Origin: an uncultured Prevotellaceae bacterium
Lineage (GTDB): Bacteria > Bacteroidota > Bacteroidia > Bacteroidales > Bacteroidaceae
Direction of reading: 5' to 3'
DNA: 64,000 nt
Assembly: GCA_902786665.1 (NCBI GenBank)
Contig: CADADN010000009.1
Location: 1 to 64,000 of the forward strand
Part shown: in pieces, positions 41,741-50,805 of the stretch
Numbering within the stretch: the stretch's first letter is position 1
Layout of the letters: each line of letters begins with the position of its first letter
Translations under genes and position numbers: made by a program
Notes under the pieces: generated by a model
Seen by the model: only the letters and a program-made list of their open reading frames with translations
What the model was told of the DNA's origin: nothing
The model's database searches: none

Positions 41741-42090
41741 AATTGATTGGAAAATAAAAAAACACATCTTTTGGCAGTACATTCATGCATGTGGGGGATA
41801 ATTCCGTCCATATGTAATTGATGAATCACGACAGTCAGAAACCGTAGCCTTTGGCTTCTGGTGAGATGGTGTTATTGTGGTTAGATAATTCTCATAGATA
41901 TATTCATATTTTACTCGACAGGATAATTTGAGTGTTAGTTTCAGGGTATATTAAGAAAATTTTCAATGCTGATCTTTTAATTCTGTGACACCCAAAAATT
42001 CCTCCACCGTGAGGTGCGGGAATTGGCGGGGGTCATTTTCCTTAGAAATGCAGAAGGCGCGCACCATTCAAAGTGCGCGCCTTCTGTATG
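41741..42090 (+). ncRNA. Candidate non-coding RNA of about 350 nt
   Basis: The segment runs from a consensus promoter to a 14-bp perfect GC-rich hairpin (42051-42086) and lies in a 570-bp gap between pafA and the PqqD-like gene. The longest plus-strand frames are about 20 codons. Local hairpins are possible (AGCC with GGCT near 41851-41861; CCTC with GAGG near 42001-42014). It lacks the signatures I know for tmRNA, RNase P RNA or SRP RNA. The hairpin alternatively terminates the minus-strand PqqD operon only. Confidence 0.4.
42051..42086. terminator. Intrinsic terminator, 14-bp perfect stem
   Basis: CAGAAGGCGCGCAC (42051-42064) pairs with its complement at 42073-42086; loop CATTCAAA. It is 16 bp after the PqqD-like stop codon on the minus strand and closes the candidate ncRNA on the plus strand. 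Confidence 0.8.
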
Positions 42091-42102
42091 TTTAGTTTGT
42101 AT

Positions 42103-42378
42103 TTATGGTTCTACAATCTCTGCTTTGATCCAAGTGTTCACGAGATCTTCCATATGTTTACGCAGTTCATCTGCACTTGGGGCGTCTTCGTAATTGTCCA
42201 TAATCAGTTTCACCAGGTCGTCGATGGTGAATTCCTTGCCGCTGACGTTCTCCCAAAGGAATGCGGATGTTTCGTTCATACTGATTACATTGGTGTAATC
42301 GATGTTCTCTTTTCCTTCGGCTACCATGATTTTCTCACCGCAGATTTCTCGAAGGACGAATCCTGTCTTTGCTTTCAT
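42103..42378 (-). CDS. PqqD-like RiPP-recognition protein
   Basis: 91 aa. The PqqD fold is a winged helix that binds leader peptides of ribosomally made, modified peptides: FVLREICGEKIMVAEG strands, SMNETSAFLWENVSG (the typical LN.ta..iW..l.G block) and the FTIDDLVKLIMDNYEDAP helix are all present. It is the last gene of a four-gene operon, 8 bp after the S26-like gene. No radical SAM enzyme, cyclase or visible precursor peptide lies nearby. It may deliver a peptide encoded elsewhere. Confidence 0.85.
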   Translation of the reverse strand: MKAKTGFVLREICGEKIMVAEGKENIDYTNVISMNETSAFLWENVSGKEFTIDDLVKLIMDNYEDAPSADELRKHMEDLVNTWIKAEIVEP

Positions 42379-42386
42379 TTCTTTTG

Positions 42387-43040
42387 TTATTTTTTTATTG
42401 ATGATGGTTTCTTGTATCCGTATTCTTTAACTATTTCGTCTATTTCTTTGCTCTTCAACGGTTTGTAGCGTTTGAGCTGGAAAATGTTCAGCCAGATGTA
42501 TCTGTAGAAGGCAAGCAGCCATCGGCGCATGGGGCGCATGTTGACCCAAAACCAGGAATAGGTTTTCCATTTCCTGCCATCTGTCCTGTCCACCTTGTGG
42601 CGTCCTTTCCGGATGAAGCCAATGACACTTGCACGAATATCTGACATGGTGCAGTGCTCGTAATTGTAGTTGCCATCGCCCATGAGGGTGATGTTTTCAC
42701 CCTCCATCTTCACCACCCGGTGCATCACATAATGGCCGGGTTCGATTTCAGCAAGTACGGGGTCGCCCACTTTCACGTTTTCGGGGGAAGTGAAGATGCC
42801 GAGGTCGCGGTTGCTTTCCAGGAAGGGTCGCATGCTGTTGCCTCGAAGTCGCAGTGTGCAAGTCTTTCCTTCCTTGATATCCTCGATGAGAAGTGGGAAG
42901 AGGATTTCATTGGGGATGTCCACATTGTTTTCTTTCCTGTCCACCTCCCTGGTGCCTCCATCGTGTCGGTGCAAAAAGTTGAAAAACTTCTCTTTGGGCC
43001 AAAGGAGCAGGTGAAGGAATTGTTTCACTAAACGACGCAT
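42387..43040 (-). CDS. S24/S26 signal-peptidase-like protein with Ser/His pair
   Basis: 217 aa. The S26 core is RGNSMRPFL with Ser69 (residues 66-74), VGDPVLAEIE and YVMHRVVKMEG. The position of the general base, Lys in bacterial LepB, is His107, as in the endoplasmic-reticulum/SipW-type enzymes. LMGDGN follows as in active family members. There is no N-terminal membrane segment; a hydrophobic stretch lies at 155-175. A peptide-maturation protease is plausible. It overlaps no neighbour, with 40 bp to the HprK-like gene upstream. Confidence 0.8.
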   Translation of the reverse strand: MRRLVKQFLHLLLWPKEKFFNFLHRHDGGTREVDRKENNVDIPNEILFPLLIEDIKEGKTCTLRLRGNSMRPFLESNRDLGIFTSPENVKVGDPVLAEIEPGHYVMHRVVKMEGENITLMGDGNYNYEHCTMSDIRASVIGFIRKGRHKVDRTDGRKWKTYSWFWVNMRPMRRWLLAFYRYIWLNIFQLKRYKPLKSKEIDEIVKEYGYKKPSSIKK

Positions 43041-43080
43041 GCTGTATGTTTTCTTGTCTTGGGAAGAATGTCAGGCCTCA

Positions 43081-43986
43081 CTATTCTTTGACGGAAATGG
43101 CGTCATGGCATACCTCTGCAGCTTCCCTGTCGGGCAAGCAGTGGAGGATGTATGTTTTTGTTGTCTCGACGATTTTTGTCACGGTGTCACACAAGCGACG
43201 ATATGTCTTGTCCCATTTCAGTCCGGAGCAAGAGGGAAGCACCGAGGTGAAGCCCTCGATAGGGGAGAGGGGTTCCACCCAGTTGTGGTCGTCACGGTCG
43301 ATACGTGTCAAAGCTCCCAACTTGGCCTTGATGTTCCTGTAGCATGGTGTTTTGCCACTCCAGGGGCTGCCGTAGATGTAAGGCGTTCCGTCGATGATGC
43401 GGATGATGGGGTTGTCGTCGTTCATCAAGTCGCAGTTGGGGATGTGTCTAAGCCAATTGCTCACTTGGGTGGATTTGCCTGTTCCACTCGCGGCGTGGAA
43501 AGCATACCCATAGCCGTTGTTCCTGACCAACGATGCGTGTATGAGCAGAGTGTCCTTGAAGCTTCCGGCAATGGTGTAACCCATCATCATCGCATTGTGT
43601 ACGCCGTAGCTTCGCATGTCGAAATTGCCTGTGAGGGCGCATTTTATCTCGTTTCCGTATTCGCTGACTTGCAACAGGCAGCATTCAGTGCCTGCCAGGT
43701 CTTTGAAGATGAATTGGTGTCCTCCACTTTTCATCTCGTCGATGACGATGTCGCCGTTGCCGGTTTCAAAAGTACGTATCCTCTCCTTGTCATCTTTTGC
43801 TATAGGTTTGAGGTCGTCGTCGATGGTGATTTCATACAACAGTTCGTGCCTTTCAGCTTCTTCGCCATCCACGAGAAATGGATAGTAGGAACGCATCAAG
43901 TTCATATTGTTGTGAGTGGTGTCAAGGAAATTAACTTTCACATAGTGGTCGCCTATGCAGAAATACCTTGTTTCTGGATTGTTCAT
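43081..43986 (-). CDS. HPr kinase-like P-loop kinase
   Basis: 301 aa. The N-terminal 150 residues show no known domain. The C-terminal half has Walker A ASGTGKST (166-173) and an HprK-like acidic pair, LMNDDNPII (Asp190, Asp191), followed by GSPWSGK. In lasso-peptide and other RiPP clusters, HprK-like proteins phosphorylate the peptide. With PqqD-like and protease-like genes directly downstream, this looks like a peptide-modification operon, not carbon catabolite control. The true substrate is unknown. Confidence 0.8.
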   Translation of the reverse strand: MNNPETRYFCIGDHYVKVNFLDTTHNNMNLMRSYYPFLVDGEEAERHELLYEITIDDDLKPIAKDDKERIRTFETGNGDIVIDEMKSGGHQFIFKDLAGTECCLLQVSEYGNEIKCALTGNFDMRSYGVHNAMMMGYTIAGSFKDTLLIHASLVRNNGYGYAFHAASGTGKSTQVSNWLRHIPNCDLMNDDNPIIRIIDGTPYIYGSPWSGKTPCYRNIKAKLGALTRIDRDDHNWVEPLSPIEGFTSVLPSCSGLKWDKTYRRLCDTVTKIVETTKTYILHCLPDREAAEVCHDAISVKE

Positions 43987-44010
43987 TGTATATGTTTGGA
44001 TGATTTGATT

Positions 44011-44574
44011 TCAATGGCGTGGAGGCACGGTGGGAGGGAGGTCGTTGTCGTCGGACTTGCCCTTTCGCGTGGATTCCAGTTTGCCTGTCTTTTTCTTCTT
44101 TTTCGACTTCTCAGCCCGTTTGGCGGCTTTCTCGTCGATTACGACACCTTCCTCATAAATGTTGTCGGAAGGTTCGGCATGGAATTTGAATTCGTCTTCG
44201 TCGATCAATCGGATGTCGAAATGCTTGGGGTGCTTTTTGCTGCCGTTGAGTTTCTTGCGCAACTTTGCCATCTTTTTCAAGATGTCCTTTTCGCTTGTGG
44301 CATAGGTCACAAAACAAGTGCGTGTGGACATTCCTTTACGTGCAAGGTAGTTGTTCAACTGGTTGGTGTAATTGGCACGTTTCACAAGAAAGTCGGTCTT
44401 GCTTTCCACCCAGGCGCTGTCTATGATTTGGATTTCTGTGATATACACCACGGAGTCGATGAAGGAGGCAGAGGTGCCGAAGATGTAAATGGGTGTGCAT
44501 CGATCCTTCCCTTGCACATGCAAGCTGCATAATGCCAAGGAAAACAGGAAGAATGCAAAAAGTTTTTGTCTCAT
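44011..44574 (-). CDS. Secreted basic protein of unknown function
   Basis: 187 aa. The signal peptide ends near HVQG (residue 22). The next about 110 residues form a mixed alpha/beta domain (PIYIFGTSASFIDSVVYITE, RTCFVTYATSEKDILKKMAK), and the last 60 are charged, with Lys/Arg runs and a Pro-rich end (PPTVPPRH). I do not recognise the family. It is the first gene of the PqqD operon (24-bp gap to the kinase), but it does not look like a precursor peptide. A role in the envelope, unrelated to the modification genes, is equally possible. Confidence 0.75.
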   Translation of the reverse strand: MRQKLFAFFLFSLALCSLHVQGKDRCTPIYIFGTSASFIDSVVYITEIQIIDSAWVESKTDFLVKRANYTNQLNNYLARKGMSTRTCFVTYATSEKDILKKMAKLRKKLNGSKKHPKHFDIRLIDEDEFKFHAEPSDNIYEEGVVIDEKAAKRAEKSKKKKKTGKLESTRKGKSDDNDLPPTVPPRH

Positions 44575-44668
44575 CAGGGTTGGTTGATTCCTTGTTACCT
44601 TAAAATATACCTATATGAATGGGGAAGCCCCGACAGTTCCTCCTTAAGCAATATCCCCCCCTCCTTGG

Positions 44669-45535
44669 TTATTGGCCGAGGTAGGTTTTCAGGAGTTTGT
44701 TCTTCGTGTTGTGACGAAGTCGGCGGATGGCTTTTTCCTTGATTTGCCTGACGCGCTCCCTTGTGAGGCCGAATTTCTCTCCTATTTCCTCCAGAGTCAT
44801 CTCTGGTTGGTTGATACCGAAGAAAGCCTCTATGATGCGTCGCTCGCGCTCGCTAAGTGTCAGCAAGGCACGGTTGATTTCGTTTCGGAGAGACTCCATC
44901 ACCAGTTCGGTGTCGGCCATTGGGGAGTCGGCGTTGGGCAGGATGTCGAGCAGGCTGTTGCCCTCTTCGCCTTCCACGAAAGGTGCGTCGACGGAGATGT
45001 GTCGCGTGTTCACCTTCAGGGCATCCTCTATCTTTTCTTCGGGCAAGTCGACGCTGTCGGCTATTTCGTCGATGCTTGGACGGCGCTCGTGCTCCTGCTC
45101 GAATTGGTTGAGTATCTTGTTGATTTTGTTCACCGAGCCAACTTGGTTGAGAGGGAGTCTGACGATGCGGCTCTGCTCGGCGATGGCTTGCAGTATGCTT
45201 TGTCTTATCCACCAGACGGCATATGAGATGAACTTGAACCCGCGTGTCTCGTCGAATTTCTCGGCGGCTTTGATGAGTCCCAGGTTGCCCTCGTTGATGA
45301 GGTCGGGGAGACTAAGTCCGTGGTTCTGATACTGCTTGGCTACAGAGACAACGAAGCGAAGGTTTGCACGGGTAAGTTTCTCCAGGGCTTGCCGGTCGCC
45401 TTTTCTGATGCGTTGGGCCAGTTCCACTTCCTCTTCAACAGATATCAGCTCTTCCCGCCCGATTTCTTGCAAATACTTGTCGAGAGAGGCACTCTCCCGA
45501 TTCGTAATCGATTGCGTGATTTTCAGTTGTCTCAT
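44669..45535 (-). CDS. rpoD: Primary RNA polymerase sigma factor (Bacteroidetes RpoD)
   Basis: 288 aa, the short form found in Bacteroidetes. Region 1.2 ([20 protein letters not shown]), region 2 with the [19 protein letters not shown] and [14 protein letters not shown] blocks, region 3, and region 4.2 ([20 protein letters not shown]) are complete. It directs transcription from the TAnnTTTG promoters seen in this window. The promoter lies 24-31 bp upstream. The minus-strand leader begins just after a 38-bp palindrome that also follows htrA. Confidence 0.95.
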   Translation of the reverse strand: MRQLKITQSITNRESASLDKYLQEIGREELISVEEEVELAQRIRKGDRQALEKLTRANLRFVVSVAKQYQNHGLSLPDLINEGNLGLIKAAEKFDETRGFKFISYAVWWIRQSILQAIAEQSRIVRLPLNQVGSVNKINKILNQFEQEHERRPSIDEIADSVDLPEEKIEDALKVNTRHISVDAPFVEGEEGNSLLDILPNADSPMADTELVMESLRNEINRALLTLSERERRIIEAFFGINQPEMTLEEIGEKFGLTRERVRQIKEKAIRRLRHNTKNKLLKTYLGQ

Positions 45536-45558
45536 ATAGCATTAATCTAAAGTGGGTG

Positions 45559-45589
45559 CAAAAATACGGACTTTTTTGGAAAACAGCAA
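45559..45589 (-). promoter_or_regulatory. Promoter of rpoD, overlapping a palindrome
   Basis: TATTTTTG (45566-45559, minus strand) with TTGC (45589-45586) 19 bp upstream. The -33 box lies inside the arm of the 38-bp palindrome 45585-45622. Confidence 0.65.
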
Positions 45590-45622
45590 GCAAATGCGCA
45601 AATATTTGCGCATTTGCTTGCT
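45585..45622. repeat. 38-bp perfect palindrome (htrA end / rpoD promoter)
   Basis: AGCAAGCAAATGCGCAAAT (45585-45603) and its exact complement (45604-45622) with no loop. On the minus strand it lies 50 bp after the htrA stop codon and is followed by TGTTTT, so it may terminate htrA and also sit at the rpoD promoter. Confidence 0.85.
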
Positions 45623-45671
45623 TTTAGGGCTTGTCAAAACCTATGTCGGTGATGTTTTTTCGACTGATGCA

Positions 45672-47105
45672 TCAGTCGTTGAGTGAGAAGCCGATGTATT
45701 TCTTCTTGCCAGTGGGATAGAGGCCTTGTATGTAGATGACGGCATCCTTGCTGCTGGAGGCTTCCTTCACAGCATTCTGCAAGTCGTCGATGGTTCTCAT
45801 CGGCTCTTCGTTCACTTTTTGGATGATGAAACCTTTCGTCAGGCCTTCATCAGCGAGCTTGCCCTTGTTCACTTTGGTGATTTCAAGACCATAGCTGATG
45901 CCGAGTTGTTTCTTCTGTTCCTCGGTGATTTCGCGGAAGTTGGCTCCCAGCACGTCGAGGTCGGCATTCTTTACAACGTCGGTGTTGCCTTGCATGTTCT
46001 TCAGTGTGACTGTCTTTTCCTTCTTCGCCTTCTTGTGCAGGTAGGTCACTTTCACTTTCTCACCCGGACGCTTGTTGGCAAGGATTTCCTGAAGTTCGGC
46101 CATCTTGGTCACCTTCTTGCCATCGATGGCAATGATGACATCGCCTTTTTCCAAGCCAGCCTCTTCGCCGGCACCGCCTTCTTCCACGTCGTTGATATAA
46201 ACACCTTCGTTGGTTCCAAGGTCGACTTCCTCACCCTTGGCTTTCTGCTCGTCGATGTAGCGATGTACGTCCTGTCCCCTGATGGCCAAGATGGCGCGTT
46301 GCACGGTGCCGTATTTCTTCAAGTCATCCACCACCTTGTTCATAATGGTTGTGGGGATGGCAAAGCCGTAACCGCTGTAACTGCCTGTCTGTGAGTATAG
46401 CATGGCATTGATGCCCACAAGCTCGCCCTGGGAGTTGACAAGTGCGCCGCCGGAGTTGCCTTGATTGATGGCGGCATCAGTTTGTATGAATGATTCCACG
46501 CCGTTGGCATAAAGTGAGCGTGCCTTTGCGCTCACGATACCTGCTGTCACAGTGGAGTTGAGGTTGAAGGGGTTACCCACGGCAATCACCCATTCGCCGA
46601 TTTTAAGTTTTTCGGAGTCGCCCACGACAAGGAACGGCAGGTTCTTTCCATCCACCTTGATGAGTGCGAGGTCGGTGGTTTTGTCGGTTCCGATGATGCG
46701 TGCCGGGTACTCTCTGTTGTCGTTCAGTGTGACGGTTAATTCGTCAGCTCCATCGACGACGTGGTTGTTGGTGACAATGTATCCGTCGGCCGAGATGATG
46801 ACTCCAGAGCCGCTGGCTTCTCTCTTGGGTGTTTGCACTTTACGTTGCTGTTTCTGCCCGTTTCCGGGATTACCAAAGAAGCCGAAGGGGTCGAAATCGA
46901 AGAAGTCGCTGAAAGGGTCTTCCATTTCGACAGTTCTCACTTTGGAGTTTTGCACGTACTTGATGTGTACCACTGCCGGTACAGCTTTTTCGGCAGCATA
47001 GGTCAGGTCCACCGGGCCATCGTAGTCGGCACTCATGGTCCCTGCAGAGAGAGCGAGGGCGAATGCCAAGGCTGCTGTTTTCATGCTTTGCATATTTGTT
47101 TTCAT
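45672..47105 (-). CDS. degQ: Periplasmic serine protease/chaperone, HtrA/DegQ type
   Basis: 477 aa from the ATG at 47105; a longer in-frame start exists, but the signal peptide (ALAFALALSAGTMSA) begins here. Catalytic residues are His115 (VTNNHVV), Asp145 (TTDLALIK) and Ser218 (INQGNSGG). Two PDZ domains follow, the first with YINDVEEGGAGEEAGLEKGD. The disordered loop with FFDFDPFGFFG matches the LA loop. It degrades or refolds misfolded envelope proteins. An own promoter (47192-47199) is present. Transcription goes away from rpoD's neighbour C10 gene. Confidence 0.92.
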   Translation of the reverse strand: MKTNMQSMKTAALAFALALSAGTMSADYDGPVDLTYAAEKAVPAVVHIKYVQNSKVRTVEMEDPFSDFFDFDPFGFFGNPGNGQKQQRKVQTPKREASGSGVIISADGYIVTNNHVVDGADELTVTLNDNREYPARIIGTDKTTDLALIKVDGKNLPFLVVGDSEKLKIGEWVIAVGNPFNLNSTVTAGIVSAKARSLYANGVESFIQTDAAINQGNSGGALVNSQGELVGINAMLYSQTGSYSGYGFAIPTTIMNKVVDDLKKYGTVQRAILAIRGQDVHRYIDEQKAKGEEVDLGTNEGVYINDVEEGGAGEEAGLEKGDVIIAIDGKKVTKMAELQEILANKRPGEKVKVTYLHKKAKKEKTVTLKNMQGNTDVVKNADLDVLGANFREITEEQKKQLGISYGLEITKVNKGKLADEGLTKGFIIQKVNEEPMRTIDDLQNAVKEASSSKDAVIYIQGLYPTGKKKYIGFSLND

Positions 47106-47191
47106 TGTTTGATGTATGTTGATATATAAGCTTGTCTTTTGGTAGGGGTGCCATCCGTCAGGATATGGGGCATCCTCGCTTTTTTCGAATG

Positions 47192-47199
47192 CAAATATA
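47192..47199 (-). promoter_or_regulatory. -7 element of the htrA/degQ promoter
   Basis: TATATTTG on the minus strand, about 87 bp upstream of the ATG. The region 47106-47553 holds only this and the divergent C10 promoter. Confidence 0.6.
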
Positions 47200-47481
47200 G
47201 ACCCAAAATTTGTTAATTGATGATTTCTATGAAAATATTTGTCCTCTTTTAACAATCATTCAAGTAGTGTTAACTATATATTGTTGTTTTAAATACAATT
47301 TTACGTTTCTTCACGTCATTACAGGAAAGCGACGATGACATTTTGTCATATGGTCGGAAAAAGACAGGGTGACGCATGCTTTCTGCTTTTTTCTGTTATG
47401 TCCAAATATCTATTATTCCTTTTATTCAAAGGCTGAAATAGCATCGCAAGTGTTGCACGAAAATAAATTTTCTTGTTTTTT

Positions 47482-47513
47482 TTTCCATATTTTCATTTTT
47501 TTCCGTATTTTTG
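47482..47513 (+). promoter_or_regulatory. Promoter of the C10 protease gene
   Basis: TTTC (47482-47485), 20-bp spacer, TATTTTTG (47506-47513), 40 bp before the ATG. Confidence 0.6.
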
Positions 47514-47553
47514 TCGGTCGAATAGCATTCAAATTAAGAAAAAGGTATTTTAG

Positions 47554-50500
47554 ATGAGGAAAGCAGCACTTGTCATCGTGCTCTGCCTGTGGTGGTCTTC
47601 CACCCTTTTGGCAGGGCCCGTCACCCAGTGCCAGGCCTTGGGCCGGGCAATGGAGATGGCTGTTCGTCTGACTCCCCAAGGCGTGTCTCCTCAACTTGAT
47701 TGCAAATGGGTGGCCACAGAGTCGATGCCGTTTTACGCGTTTGACATCGGTGAGGAGAAAGGCTTTGTCCTCGTGGCAGGCGACGACCGTGGCGGTCCCA
47801 TTCTGGGCTATTCCGACAAGGGGCATTTTGATTGGGATGAGATGCCGCCCGCTTTGCGTACCTGGCTCGGAGCCTACCAAGACCATCTGACCAGTATGGT
47901 AGACAGCACCTATTGCGAGCCAGCCTTTTCTCCAGCCCGGGTGAAGGAGAAGCCTCGCAACGCCATCGCCCCCCTGCTCTCTGCGAATTGGAGCCAACAC
48001 GAACCATATTATAACAGTTGCCCCGAAGTCTCTGGCGAATTTTGCAACACTGGTTGTGCTGCAACGGCAATGGCACAGCTGGTGTATCATCATCGTGCAA
48101 GGTGCGCCCAAGAGCTTTTGGCTGATATCAAGGCATACACTTGTTCCACGAGTTGGCCCAACTATGGAAAGGTTTCCGTTCCCGGTGTGGCCAAAGGGAC
48201 ACCTCTCGACTTCGGTCACATGCTCGACAATTACATGGGTGGTGAATCGGAAGTGGAGAGAAAGGCCGTGGCCGACCTGATGTTCTTTTGCGCTGCATCC
48301 CTCTCTACCGAGTTTGTGCCGCCGTCAAAAGGTGCTTCTTCTGCAGCACCTTCTTCTATGCCTTCGGCCTTGAAAAAATATTTCGGTTTTTCCAAGGAGT
48401 GTTGTTTCAAGGAGCGTGGGGCATATTCAATCACCCAATGGGAGGATATGGTTTACAACGAAGTGAAGGAGGGCAGGCCGGTAGTCTACGTTGGACGTTC
48501 GGAAAACTATTCCCATGCCTTCATCATTGATGGATATGATGGCGACTTGCTCTATCATGTCAATTGGGGATGGAGCGGTCTTTACAATGGCTATTACAAC
48601 CTTTCCTTGCTCTCTTCTGTAGAAGGCAGCACGAGCAATGGCTACACCATGTCGCAGGGTGCGCTGATAGGTGCTCAACCGGCTTATGAAGAAGAAATGT
48701 CGGCAACCCTTTCCACATACAATTTCACCCTCACAGGCTCCAAGATGGGCTACACGGTGACGAATTACACCGATGGCGCAGACTATTTCAAATTTGGCAT
48801 CTCTGCTGTTTTGCATGATGGCACGTTTCAATTGCTTGATGGAACATCCAACTATGTAGCCTTGGGAGACAGGAGCACCCTGACTGTCACGCTGACTTTG
48901 ACCAAAAACGACTTGACGGCTTTGCCTCCGGGTGAATATGTGCTCAAGCCTGTTTTCAATCGCAAGAATGAAAACATATGGAGGTTTGCCGACTGTTCCG
49001 ACGAGTTCGTATTCTGCCTTGCTTGGGATGGTTCCAATTTCTCGCTCTCCTTGAATTCCCCCTCAAACGACAGGACTTTCACCGCAGATGCTTTTTCCTT
49101 CCCCGCCAACGTTGTCAAGGGGACGAAAATACCTGTTTCGGCCACCCTTTCATGCCATGGGGGAGAGTATTCCAACGAGGTGTATCTCTTCGCCAGCACC
49201 ACATCTTCGGCTTCCACCTATGCCAGTCGTACAGGCGTGTATCTGAAAGATGGGGAGCAATGCGAAGTCTCTCTTTCTTTCACACCCTCGACAACTGGCA
49301 AATACAACGTGTGGATTGCCACGGATGCAAAGGGGACTACTTCCATTGGCGGATGCACGGTGAACGTGTCCACCGCCTCCAGCAGTGGTGAACTGTCTGT
49401 CGTTGACTATCAAGTGGAAAATGCGGAAAAGTCGGGAGAGTGGAATACGGTGTATGGTAAGATACTCAAGGGCACCATCACCTTGAAAAACACCGGGGCT
49501 TCACTTTATTCCGACATCGTCACCATATGGTTGATGAAAGGCTCCACAAAGTCTTATTTTGTCGGCTCCACCAGCAACAGGATGCTTGTCACTCTCGCAC
49601 CAGGTGAAACAATGACGATGGATTATGCCTACGATGAGGGGGAGACGGGGAACTATTACCAGTTGTGGTTGATGAAGAACAACGTACTCATCACCAACGG
49701 GAAGGTGAGGTTCTTCCACCTTGTGCCTGGCATCACGACCTATGATGCGTCGGGGAATTCGAAGAGCGTCGCACCCAACAGTGCTTACAAAGTGCCTGAC
49801 GAGGTGTGTGCCGTCGACCTGGAGGGGGCTGGAGTTACCAAGGTGACTCTCAACACCAATCCCAATACTGTATTCTTCTTGGGAGAAAGCGATGCCGTCC
49901 CGTCAGGATTGAATGGCAAAAACGTGGTGAAGGCCGGGGTGGCGGAGACTGTCACGCTGACAGATGGTTATCCGTTCTACATCCCTCGCACATACCATGC
50001 CAACACCATCTCCTACACCCGTACACCTCGGCGTCAGACCTCAGGCAAGGGAGGCTGGGAGACCATTGTCCTACCTTTCGCCGTGCAAGAGGTGACCAAT
50101 GTCACTGACAACAAGGCCATCGACTGGTTCCATAGCTCAACCGATTCCAACAAAGACTTCTGGCTCAAGGAATATGCGTTGCAGGATACCGAGACAGGCG
50201 TGGCCTATTTCGACCATGTCGATATTTTCCTTCCGCACATACCTTATATTATGGCAGTGCCTTCTTCCAGATGGGGGGCAAGTCATGACCTGACGGGCAA
50301 GCAGTTGAGATTCTCTGCTGACGATGTGGAGATTACCGCTGATGCCAAACTGCTTTCAAAGACCAGTGTCTATCGTTTCGAAGGTACTTATGTGAAGAAA
50401 ACAATGGATGACGTGTTTGTGCTCAACGACCTTGGCACTTCGTTTGCCAGAACCGGAAGTGCGGAAGTCATGCCTTTCAGGGCGTGGTTCGCAGAAAGCG

Positions 50501-50715
50501 GTCCGGGTGCCATACATTCCAATATCTCCATCGGCGACTTCGACTCCGTCACAGAGATAGGGCCCTTGCCAAGCATGGAGGATGAGGAAGTGGACATTCA
50601 TTCCCTTTCCGGCGTGAAAGTGCGCACGGTGAAGGTTCATGATGGAAATGTCGACACAGAGGGGTTGCCCAAGGGGGTCTATGTGGTGCGTGGCAGGAAA
50701 ATCATTGTGAGGTGA
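47554..50715 (+). CDS. Secreted C10 family cysteine protease (streptopain-like)
   Basis: 1053 aa. The signal peptide ends STLLAG (residue 21). A Spi-type propeptide (about 22-135) with YAFDIGEEKGFVLVAGDDR precedes the C10 catalytic domain. The nucleophile is Cys168 (FCNTGCAATAMAQ), the His is His321 (SHAFIIDGYD), and the NWGWSGLYNGYY block follows. Downstream are beta-sandwich domains (about 400-950), and the end LSGVKV...GVYVVRGRKIIVR resembles a T9SS tail. It probably acts outside the cell as a protease with a self-inhibitory propeptide. The following phosphoesterase also has such a tail. Confidence 0.92.
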   Translation: MRKAALVIVLCLWWSSTLLAGPVTQCQALGRAMEMAVRLTPQGVSPQLDCKWVATESMPFYAFDIGEEKGFVLVAGDDRGGPILGYSDKGHFDWDEMPPALRTWLGAYQDHLTSMVDSTYCEPAFSPARVKEKPRNAIAPLLSANWSQHEPYYNSCPEVSGEFCNTGCAATAMAQLVYHHRARCAQELLADIKAYTCSTSWPNYGKVSVPGVAKGTPLDFGHMLDNYMGGESEVERKAVADLMFFCAASLSTEFVPPSKGASSAAPSSMPSALKKYFGFSKECCFKERGAYSITQWEDMVYNEVKEGRPVVYVGRSENYSHAFIIDGYDGDLLYHVNWGWSGLYNGYYNLSLLSSVEGSTSNGYTMSQGALIGAQPAYEEEMSATLSTYNFTLTGSKMGYTVTNYTDGADYFKFGISAVLHDGTFQLLDGTSNYVALGDRSTLTVTLTLTKNDLTALPPGEYVLKPVFNRKNENIWRFADCSDEFVFCLAWDGSNFSLSLNSPSNDRTFTADAFSFPANVVKGTKIPVSATLSCHGGEYSNEVYLFASTTSSASTYASRTGVYLKDGEQCEVSLSFTPSTTGKYNVWIATDAKGTTSIGGCTVNVSTASSSGELSVVDYQVENAEKSGEWNTVYGKILKGTITLKNTGASLYSDIVTIWLMKGSTKSYFVGSTSNRMLVTLAPGETMTMDYAYDEGETGNYYQLWLMKNNVLITNGKVRFFHLVPGITTYDASGNSKSVAPNSAYKVPDEVCAVDLEGAGVTKVTLNTNPNTVFFLGESDAVPSGLNGKNVVKAGVAETVTLTDGYPFYIPRTYHANTISYTRTPRRQTSGKGGWETIVLPFAVQEVTNVTDNKAIDWFHSSTDSNKDFWLKEYALQDTETGVAYFDHVDIFLPHIPYIMAVPSSRWGASHDLTGKQLRFSADDVEITADAKLLSKTSVYRFEGTYVKKTMDDVFVLNDLGTSFARTGSAEVMPFRAWFAESGPGAIHSNISIGDFDSVTEIGPLPSMEDEEVDIHSLSGVKVRTVKVHDGNVDTEGLPKGVYVVRGRKIIVR

Positions 50716-50805
50716 TGACGTGTTTAAAGCCCTTGAAGTCCTTGATGACTGGTGCCTTCGCAATGGAAAGGTTTTTGTTTTTCGGAAATATTTAATCAAT
50801 AGAAT

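Noticed and set aside
41601-41801. 66-codon plus-strand frame before the candidate ncRNA
   Set aside because: It spans the promoter and has no ribosome-binding or protein-like features.
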